6,625 nt of DNA. Origin: Bacillota bacterium (lineage in GTDB: Bacteria > Bacillota > Clostridia > Peptostreptococcales > Anaerovoracaceae). The translations under genes and the position numbers were made by a program. Below the pieces are notes generated by a model. The model ran no database searches. It saw only the letters and a program-made list of their open reading frames with translations, and was not told where the DNA came from. The stretch covers positions 1 to 6,625 of the forward strand of contig JAEDMR010000110.1 in assembly GCA_016302925.1 (NCBI GenBank). The letters are read 5' to 3'. Shown one piece after another: positions 1 through 4,305 of this stretch. The first letter of the stretch is position 1; each line of letters opens with the position of its first letter.

Positions 1-436
1 CCGCTGCCTTCTGAACCTTATTCTCTTCACTCTCACTGATCTGCTTCAGTACGCTGGATTTCAGGCTGTCCATGTTCTCCGGCGTGTACAGGCTTTCCAG
101 TCCGTCGTAATAGTAGCTGACGATGCCCCGCATGTCAGAATAGCAGGCAGTCTGTCCCACATCCACGATGCGTGCGCTGGTCCGCATCAGCTTTCCCCGG
201 CTGATAACCCGGTTTACCGCACCGCCGAAGGGGGCGGTATATGTCTTCTCCGTCCGCACAAAAAGGCAGTCGGTCTCTTCTTTGATCTGCAGCGTGCCGT
301 ATTCCGCACTGTAGGTTTCCACGAAAATGTCGGAAACCTGCGGAACCACATAAACCACCACATACAGTACCGCCAGAATCAGCAGAAACAGAAATATGGT
401 ACGTTTGGTTCCTTTGGTTGTTCGCTTCTTTTCCAT
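1..436 (-). CDS. HlyD-like membrane-anchored protein, N-terminal part (runs off the left edge)
   Basis: About 145 codons are visible from the ATG at 436, and the frame is open to the window edge. The protein starts with a basic stretch (MEKKRTTKGTKR) and one hydrophobic segment (about residues 14-33), so it is probably a single-pass membrane protein with its body outside. Residues about 45-95 resemble the barrel-sandwich/lipoyl-like part of HlyD-family adaptors: YGTLQIKE, then an RTEKTYTAPFGG turn and a later DVG strand. A YYYDGLE motif follows, which I recall from the clostridial HlyD-like proteins often encoded near yggS and sepF. That neighbour link is memory and cannot be tested here. The start is 28 bp after the trmD stop. 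No Shine-Dalgarno precedes it, but a promoter-like sequence does. No in-frame ATG occurs until about codon 80, and this start keeps the membrane anchor, so I accept it. An efflux role is not shown; the family name rests on fold similarity only. Confidence 0.6.
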   Translation of the reverse strand, partial: MEKKRTTKGTKRTIFLFLLILAVLYVVVYVVPQVSDIFVETYSAEYGTLQIKEETDCLFVRTEKTYTAPFGGAVNRVISRGKLMRTSARIVDVGQTACYSDMRGIVSYYYDGLESLYTPENMDSLKSSVLKQISESEENKVQKAA

Positions 437-473
437 AATAAATATTTTACCACGAAATACCCGATTATGGCAA
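437..473 (-). promoter_or_regulatory. Predicted extended -10 promoter for the HlyD-like gene, overlapping the end of trmD
   Basis: On the minus strand, TTGCCA (468-473, one mismatch to the sigma-A -35) is followed by an 18-nt spacer and TAAAAT (444-449, one mismatch to the -10). A TG pair sits one base upstream of the -10, giving TGGTAAAAT. The -35 box is made of the last two sense codons of trmD. Only 7 nt separate the -10 from the ATG at 436, so transcription would start at or within a base or two of the start codon. No terminator is visible between trmD and this gene, so read-through from the operon is also possible. The call is by motif only. Confidence 0.5.
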
Positions 474-1226
474 CTGTTCTCCCGACATAATTTTATCCAG
501 TATTTTCTTTTCGTCCCTGGTCAGCTTCTTCTCTTCCTGCAGCCATTTTTCCAGCAGATCCGGCCGCCGGTCCCGGGTCAGCGTCAGTGCATTTTCATAC
601 TGCCACAGATGAATCAGCTTGTGATTTCCGTTGAAAAGCACCTCCGGCACGGTCATGCCGGCATACTCCCGCGGCTTGGTGTACTGGTCACATTCCAGCA
701 GCCCGGAGTAGATGGATTCGTCGGTAGCAGACTCCTTCGTTCCCAGCACGCCGGGGATAAACCGGCTCACCGCATCGATCAGCACCATGGCAGGCAGTTC
801 ACCGCCGGTGAGGATATAGTCGCCGATGGAGACCTCCTCCATGTCCCAGTAATCCAGGACTCTCTGATCCACCCCTTCATAGTGGCCGCAGAGAATGACC
901 ATCTCTTCCTCTGCTGCCAGACCTTCTATGGTCTTCTGATCCAGCATTTTTCCCCGAGGCGACATGTACAGAATTTTTTTCTTCTTCATTTCCTCCTCCG
1001 GGCCGATGGACCGAAGGGCGCCGAAAATGGGATCTGCCAGCATGACCATGCCAACACCGCCGCCAAAGGGCGTATCGTCTGCCTTGTTATGCTTGTCATT
1101 GCTGAAGTCGCGAATCTGGATTAAATTGATATCTAAAATTCCTTTTTCCCCGGCCCGGCCCAGAATACTGGCTTCCGTCACCGGTGTAAACATCTCGGGG
1201 AAAAGTGTGAGAATATGGATTTTCAT
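465..1226 (-). CDS. trmD: tRNA (guanine-N1)-methyltransferase TrmD
   Basis: TrmD is a homodimeric SPOUT (trefoil-knot) enzyme that transfers a methyl group from S-adenosylmethionine to N1 of G37, next to the anticodon, in tRNAs reading CNN and some other codons; this prevents +1 frameshifting. At 253 residues it is near the usual length. Visible family blocks are the N-terminal MKIHILTLFPEMF, DDTPFGGGVGMVM (50-62), SPRG (89-92), the knot segment GHYEGVDQRV (114-123), SIGDYILTGGELP (about 133-145) and SRFIPGVLG (154-162). The catalytic Arg of the SRFIPG block and the Asp of the TDES segment (169) are present. The C-terminal domain has HLWQYE and RRPDLL. The usual YTRPE is YTKPRE here, a small variation. 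The start is 12 bp after the rimM stop, with only a modest AGGCGGG-like binding site, so translation may be coupled to rimM. It is the last gene of the operon here; rplS does not follow. Confidence 0.98.
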   Translation of the reverse strand: MKIHILTLFPEMFTPVTEASILGRAGEKGILDINLIQIRDFSNDKHNKADDTPFGGGVGMVMLADPIFGALRSIGPEEEMKKKKILYMSPRGKMLDQKTIEGLAAEEEMVILCGHYEGVDQRVLDYWDMEEVSIGDYILTGGELPAMVLIDAVSRFIPGVLGTKESATDESIYSGLLECDQYTKPREYAGMTVPEVLFNGNHKLIHLWQYENALTLTRDRRPDLLEKWLQEEKKLTRDEKKILDKIMSGEQLP

Positions 1227-1238
1227 ACGTCTGCCCGC

Positions 1239-1763
1239 CTACTCTGCCATGCCCGGAATCAGCGCCACGCGGATGGATTTTGTTCCGATATTCACGTCCT
1301 TGACGAAATCCGCCACGGCAGGAATCAGAACTTCCCTTCCATCCGGGGTCTTCACCTGGTAAATGTCCTGGGCCGTATTCTGCAGCACGTCGGTCACCAC
1401 GCCGATTTCCCGCGCATCTGCGCCTTCTACGCTTTCCGCATCATATACCGTGCACCCAATCAGATCCCGCACATAGAACGTATCTTCCGGCAGTTCCTTC
1501 AGGTCTGCTTCTGTGATCAGCACGTCGCTTTCCTTCAGGGCCTCGGCTGCGTTCCTGTCGTCCACACCTTTCAGCTTGAGAATGACCATGTCCTTCTGAT
1601 AGCGGACTTTTTCGATCTCGTAGACCTGGCTCTTTCCCTTCCGCTCCACGATGACCTGATCCAGCTCTTCGAACCGCTCCTTGCTGTCGGAATAGTGGTA
1701 CACCTTCACCTCGCCGCGAAGGGCCACCGCATTGACGATTTTTCCGATTTTGATTTTTTCCAT
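1239..1763 (-). CDS. rimM: 16S rRNA processing / 30S maturation factor RimM
   Basis: RimM binds ribosomal protein S19 and helps assemble and mature the head of the 30S subunit. The 174 residues match the family length. An N-terminal RimM domain begins at KIGKIVNAVALRGEVKV and includes the LKLKGVDDRNAAEAL block (about 84-98). A C-terminal PRC-barrel starts near DTFYVRDLIGCTVYD (about 114-128) and includes GVVTDVL, the VLIPAV strand and the final IRVALIPGM. The usual N-terminal THG(I/L)RGE motif reads AVALRGE here, so the conserved His and Gly are replaced; the rest of the protein looks normal. A purine-rich GGACAGGAAG sequence lies upstream of the ATG as a binding site. The gene is separated from khpA by 130 bp containing a long inverted repeat, the only sizeable gap inside the operon, and it lies 12 bp before trmD. 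Confidence 0.96.
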   Translation of the reverse strand: MEKIKIGKIVNAVALRGEVKVYHYSDSKERFEELDQVIVERKGKSQVYEIEKVRYQKDMVILKLKGVDDRNAAEALKESDVLITEADLKELPEDTFYVRDLIGCTVYDAESVEGADAREIGVVTDVLQNTAQDIYQVKTPDGREVLIPAVADFVKDVNIGTKSIRVALIPGMAE

Positions 1764-1795
1764 ACTGCTTCTTCCTGTCCTTCAAAATAGCAAAG

Positions 1796-1844
1796 CAGGC
1801 ACATATCTTACTTCCGTTCCAACTTCCGTAAAGCTATGTGCCTG
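1796..1844 (-). promoter_or_regulatory. Long stem-loop in the khpA-rimM intergenic region (possible attenuator or RNA-binding site)
   Basis: In the minus-strand transcript, CAGGCACATA (1835-1844) pairs perfectly with TATGTGCCTG (1796-1805). Inside it, after a small asymmetric bulge, TTTAC (1828-1832) pairs with GTAAG (1807-1811, including one G-U). This leaves a 16-nt apical loop, GGAAGTTGGAACGGAA. Across a T/C mismatch at the base, AAA (1846-1848) can also pair with TTT (1792-1794). The stretch after the stem, CTTTGCTATTTT, is only moderately T-rich, so this would be a weak terminator at best. An 8-nt direct repeat, ACGGAAGT, occurs at 1822-1829 and 1810-1817. I infer that it lowers or regulates expression of rimM-trmD relative to the upstream genes; the function is unproven. 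Confidence 0.6.
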
Positions 1845-1893
1845 ATTTCTTACTGCAATCTGAGACCGCTGCTGCCGCCGTGCCTTATTCTGA

Positions 1894-2154
1894 TTATTCT
1901 TCTTCGGCTTCGGCAGCTTCCTGTTCTTTCACGATCTCCACTGTCACTTTTTTATTCTCTCTGGTTGCGGCAGCCTTAACAACGACACGAAGCGCCTTCG
2001 CAATTCTGCCCTGTTTGCCGATTACCTTACCCATATCATCAGGATCAACCTTCAGTTCAATCACGGTTCCCTGACGGCCGGAGGTCTCTGTCACCACCAC
2101 ATTTTCGGGTTTGTCCACCAGTGACTTCGCAATTGCTTCAACCAATTTAGTCAT
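1894..2154 (-). CDS. khpA: KhpA, small KH-domain RNA-binding protein (YlqC family)
   Basis: KhpA is a small cytoplasmic RNA-binding protein made of a single KH domain. In Gram-positive bacteria it pairs with KhpB/EloR (Jag) and is linked to control of cell elongation and to RNA chaperone activity. The 86-residue product has the typical N-terminus (TKLVEAIAKSLVDKPENVVV) and the KH signature GKVIGKQGRIAKALR at about residues 42-56. Within it GKQG is the GxxG loop that contacts RNA. The C-terminus ends in an acidic tail (EQEAAEAEEE), a few residues longer than common relatives. It lies 49 bp after rpsP, a conserved position in Firmicutes. The upstream sequence has AAGGAAG and a closer GGTG as possible ribosome binding sites, neither of them strong. 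Confidence 0.93.
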   Translation of the reverse strand: MTKLVEAIAKSLVDKPENVVVTETSGRQGTVIELKVDPDDMGKVIGKQGRIAKALRVVVKAAATRENKKVTVEIVKEQEAAEAEEE

Positions 2155-2203
2155 TCGTTTTCACCGCTTCCTTATACTTGTACTTGGTTCTTCTGTTTCC
2201 GGA

Positions 2204-2446
2204 TTATTCGATAATGCCGGACTTCTTGAACAGTACCTTTACGGTATCGGTAGGCTGCGCACCGTCTTCCAGCCACTTCTTGGCCTTTTCTTCGTCAATC
2301 TTGATGACCTTCGGTTCCTTCATCGGATCGTAGTAACCGATTTCTTCGATGAACTTACCGTCTCTCGGTGCTCTGGAATCTGCCACTACTACTCTGTAGA
2401 AAGGTTTCTTGTGTGCGCCCATTCTTCTTAATCTGATCTTTACCAT
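2204..2446 (-). CDS. rpsP: 30S ribosomal protein S16
   Basis: S16 is a small-subunit ribosomal protein that binds 16S rRNA early and stabilises the 5' and central regions of the 30S particle. The 80-residue product carries the family signature at its N-terminus (VKIRLRRMGAHKKPFYRVVVADSR) followed by PRDGKFIEEIGYYDP and a C-terminal WLEDGAQPTDTVKVLF. The length is normal for a Gram-positive S16. The start follows a strong AAGGAGG binding site. The ffh stop codon lies 14 bp upstream and shares bases with that site. Confidence 0.98.
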   Translation of the reverse strand: MVKIRLRRMGAHKKPFYRVVVADSRAPRDGKFIEEIGYYDPMKEPKVIKIDEEKAKKWLEDGAQPTDTVKVLFKKSGIIE

Positions 2447-2455
2447 TTTTAATTT

Positions 2456-2462
2456 CCTCCTT
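2456..2462 (-). promoter_or_regulatory. Strong Shine-Dalgarno of rpsP overlapping the ffh stop codon
   Basis: AAGGAGG lies 9 nt before the rpsP ATG, and its first two bases are the last two bases of the ffh TAA stop. This fixes the rpsP start. It also means that ribosomes ending ffh translation sit on the rpsP binding site, which suggests coupling or reinitiation between the two genes. Confidence 0.85.
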
Positions 2463-3801
2463 AAAATAGACCTTTAAATTTCTTATTTTTCTTCATGAAG
2501 TTCGGATTGTTAAACTGCTTCATCAGTTTTTTCGCGTCTTCATATTTCTTGATTAAACTGTTGATTTTGCTCACCGGCTGTCCGCAGCCTGCGGAAATCC
2601 GCTTTCTTCTGCTGGCATTGAGAATGGATGGATTTCTCCGTTCCTCCAGTGTCATAGACTGGATGATGGCTTCCATTTGACGGAATTCCTTTTCGCTCTT
2701 CTCGATGTCCGCATCGCTGACGGCTTTGCTGTTCATGCCCGGAAGCATTTCCAGCATCTTGCCGATGCCGCCCATGTTTCTGACCTGACCCATCTGGTCC
2801 AGAAAATCTTCGAGGGTAAACTCGTTCTTTTTCAGTTTCTTTTCCAGCTTAGCCGCTTTTTCTTCGTCGAAACTTTCCTGGGCTTTTTCTATTAATGAAA
2901 GCATGTCTCCCATTCCAAGGATTCTGCTTGCCATTCGTTCCGGATGGAAAGGTTCCAGGGCGTCCATTTTTTCGCCCATACCCATGAACTTGATGGGCCT
3001 TCCCGTTACCTTCTTGGCGGACAGTGCTGCACCGCCTCTGGAGTCACCGTCCATCTTGGTCATGATGATGCCGTCGATGCCCAGGCGTTCATTGAAGCCT
3101 TCTGCCGCATTGACCGCATCCTGACCGGTCATAGCATCTACCACCAGGAGTATCTCATGAGGCTTGACTGCCTTCTTCACCCGCACCAGTTCTTCCATCA
3201 GTGCGTCATCGATCTGCAGACGGCCCGCCGTATCGACGATCAGCACATCGAAGCCTTTTCTCTGGGCTTCTTTCATGGCCGCCAGGGCGATATCCTCTGC
3301 GATTCGGCTTTCCCGATCCGTGTAGACCGGCACGTCCACGCTCTTTCCTACCACTTCCAGCTGGTCGATGGCTGCCGGACGGTAGATGTCGCAGGCGCAA
3401 AGCATCGGCTTCTTGCCGTTCTTTTTCAGCCAGGCTGCCAGCTTGCCGCAGGTTGTGGTCTTACCGGTACCCTGCAGACCCACCATCAGCAGGACAGTAA
3501 ATCCGCTGGGTGAGTAGGTCAGTTTGCTGCCGGTGCCGCCCATGAGGCTGATCAGTTCATCGTTTACAATCTTGATGACCTGCTGTCCCGGCGTCAGGCT
3601 TTCCAGCACTTCTGCACCCAGGCACTTTTCCTTTACGGCGGCGACAAATTCCTTCACCACCTTGAAGTTTACATCGGCCTCCAGCAGAGCCAGCTTGACT
3701 TCCCGCATGGCTTCATTGATATCAGCCTCCTGCAGTACGCCTTTTCCCCGCAGCTTCTTGAATGTATTCTGTAGTTTTTCGGATAAATTCTCAAATGCCA
3801 T
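2461..3801 (-). CDS. ffh: Signal recognition particle protein Ffh (SRP54)
   Basis: Ffh is the SRP GTPase. With SRP RNA it binds signal sequences on nascent chains and delivers ribosomes to FtsY at the membrane. The 446 residues match the Gram-positive length. The N domain covers about 1-95. The G domain has the P-loop GLQGTGKTT (108-116), a DIYRPAA block (138-144), DTAGR (190-194), TKMDGDSRGGAAL (248-260) and GMGE (274-277). The M domain (about 296-446) contains the finger-loop region, the LDQM...MGGIGKMLEMLPGM segment and the RNA-binding helix-turn-helix around RRNPSILNASRRKRI and AGCGQPV. Its GCG, where many relatives have GSG, is also seen in E. coli Ffh and is not a defect. The basic tail ends KKNKKFKGLF. 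The start has a good GGAGG site 5 nt upstream and lies 21 bp after ylxM. No SRP RNA gene is seen nearby. Confidence 0.98.
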   Translation of the reverse strand: MAFENLSEKLQNTFKKLRGKGVLQEADINEAMREVKLALLEADVNFKVVKEFVAAVKEKCLGAEVLESLTPGQQVIKIVNDELISLMGGTGSKLTYSPSGFTVLLMVGLQGTGKTTTCGKLAAWLKKNGKKPMLCACDIYRPAAIDQLEVVGKSVDVPVYTDRESRIAEDIALAAMKEAQRKGFDVLIVDTAGRLQIDDALMEELVRVKKAVKPHEILLVVDAMTGQDAVNAAEGFNERLGIDGIIMTKMDGDSRGGAALSAKKVTGRPIKFMGMGEKMDALEPFHPERMASRILGMGDMLSLIEKAQESFDEEKAAKLEKKLKKNEFTLEDFLDQMGQVRNMGGIGKMLEMLPGMNSKAVSDADIEKSEKEFRQMEAIIQSMTLEERRNPSILNASRRKRISAGCGQPVSKINSLIKKYEDAKKLMKQFNNPNFMKKNKKFKGLF

Positions 3802-3822
3802 AGCTTCCTCCGGCGGTTCGCC

Positions 3823-4185
3823 TTATTCCTCTTCCAGGCCTGCAATGATGACCTTCATGGCCTTCAGTCCCGACACAACGGCTGCATCTCCCGATGCGGC
3901 AGCGGCGGCAGTGATTTCATCGATTCGTTTTTCTATTTCTTCCAGTGCCTGGCTGGATTTCACAAACTTCCGCACCAGACCCAGTTTCTTTTCGTATTCT
4001 GTCAGAGACTGCTCTGCCTTTTTCAGCGTGTCATGGACCGCCTGCCGGGAAATCCCGAATTCCGCTGCAATCTCCGAAAGGGTCAGATTCTCTTCATGGT
4101 AGAGGGACATGACCTGCCGCTGTTTCTCCGTCAGCAGCTGCCCGTAAAAATCATAAAGCAGACTGGTTTCTGCAATCTTATCCAT
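3823..4185 (-). CDS. ylxM: YlxM, helix-turn-helix partner of SRP (UPF0122 family)
   Basis: YlxM is a small helical protein almost always encoded just before ffh in Firmicutes. In streptococci the homologue associates with SRP components and modulates SRP GTPase activity. The 120-residue product has the characteristic sigma-70 region-4-like helix-turn-helix: LTEKQRQVMSLYHEENLTL (18-36) and SEIAAEFGISRQAVHDTLKKAE (about 37-58). A helical, Ala/Glu-rich C-terminus follows. Despite the DNA-binding-like fold, the context points to a role with SRP. It is the first gene of the operon: the start has a strong GGGGAGGG site 6 nt upstream and a consensus promoter about 40 nt further upstream. ftsY, a common upstream neighbour, is not adjacent here. 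Confidence 0.93.
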   Translation of the reverse strand: MDKIAETSLLYDFYGQLLTEKQRQVMSLYHEENLTLSEIAAEFGISRQAVHDTLKKAEQSLTEYEKKLGLVRKFVKSSQALEEIEKRIDEITAAAAASGDAAVVSGLKAMKVIIAGLEEE

Positions 4186-4191
4186 GTACTT

Positions 4192-4225
4192 CCCTCCCCG
4201 GTGTTAAGCCGCATAACTTGACACC
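4192..4225 (-). promoter_or_regulatory. 5' leader hairpin and Shine-Dalgarno of ylxM
   Basis: The predicted transcript begins near 4224-4227. GGTGT (4221-4225) pairs with ACACC (4200-4204) and, across a C/A mismatch, AAG (4217-4219) pairs with CTT (4206-4208). The loop is TTATGCGG. The Shine-Dalgarno GGGGAGGG (4192-4199) begins at the very next base and is 6 nt before the ATG. A hairpin at the extreme 5' end could protect the mRNA or tune access to the binding site. The pairing is seen in the sequence; the role is inferred. Confidence 0.55.
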
Positions 4226-4231
4226 TTAAAA

Positions 4232-4260
4232 AGTATAACATAAAAGAAAAGCGCTGTCAA
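4232..4260 (-). promoter_or_regulatory. Sigma-A-type promoter of the ylxM-ffh-rpsP-khpA-rimM-trmD operon
   Basis: TTGACA (4255-4260), a perfect -35, is followed by a 17-nt spacer and TATACT (4232-4237), one base off the consensus -10. A TG extended -10 dinucleotide precedes it (TGTTATACT). The expected start is about 4224-4227, some 40 nt before ylxM. The -35 box is also part of the 3' arm of the upstream gene's terminator hairpin. This is the strongest promoter-like sequence I see in the window. Confidence 0.88.
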
Positions 4261-4280
4261 GGAATTTTATTTGACAGCGC
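4240..4280 (-). terminator. Rho-independent terminator of the HD-GYP gene
   Basis: On the minus strand GCGCTGTCAA (4271-4280) and TTGACAGCGC (4251-4260) form a perfect 10-bp stem around a 10-nt loop, ATAAAATTCC. The T-rich run TTTTCTTTTAT (4240-4250) follows. It lies about 25 bp after the stop codon at 4306-4308. On the plus strand the same stem is followed by AAGTTTTT, so weak termination in that direction is possible. The downstream arm doubles as the -35 region of the next operon. Confidence 0.88.
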
Positions 4281-4305
4281 AAGTTTTTCGTATTCTGTCT
4301 GTTTT

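Noticed and set aside
396..1124. A 242-codon plus-strand open frame opposite trmD
   Set aside because: It overlaps the clearly recognisable TrmD coding sequence, has no family resemblance I can see and no ribosome binding site. It is a shadow frame, as are the plus-strand frames opposite rimM, ffh and the HD-GYP gene.
1800..1835. Possible internal promoter before rimM (TTTACG, 16-nt spacer, TAAGAT)
   Set aside because: Both boxes match only four of six positions and both lie inside the stem-loop, whose pairing explains the sequence better.
2584..2604. Ffh M-domain motif reads GCG rather than GSG
   Set aside because: A Cys at this position also occurs in E. coli Ffh, so it is normal variation and not a defect.
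4122..4214. A short upstream open frame starting at the ATG in the ylxM leader loop and overlapping ylxM out of frame
   Set aside because: It has no Shine-Dalgarno, its start lies in a predicted hairpin loop near the mRNA 5' end, and the peptide has no recognisable features.
4218..4246. Possible plus-strand promoter: TTGACA (4218-4223), 17-nt spacer, TAAAAG (4241-4246)
   Set aside because: The -35 is perfect but the -10 matches only four of six positions. Any product would run straight into the hairpin at 4251-4280 and the antisense of the HD-GYP gene. The TTGACA is also explained by the ylxM leader stem.
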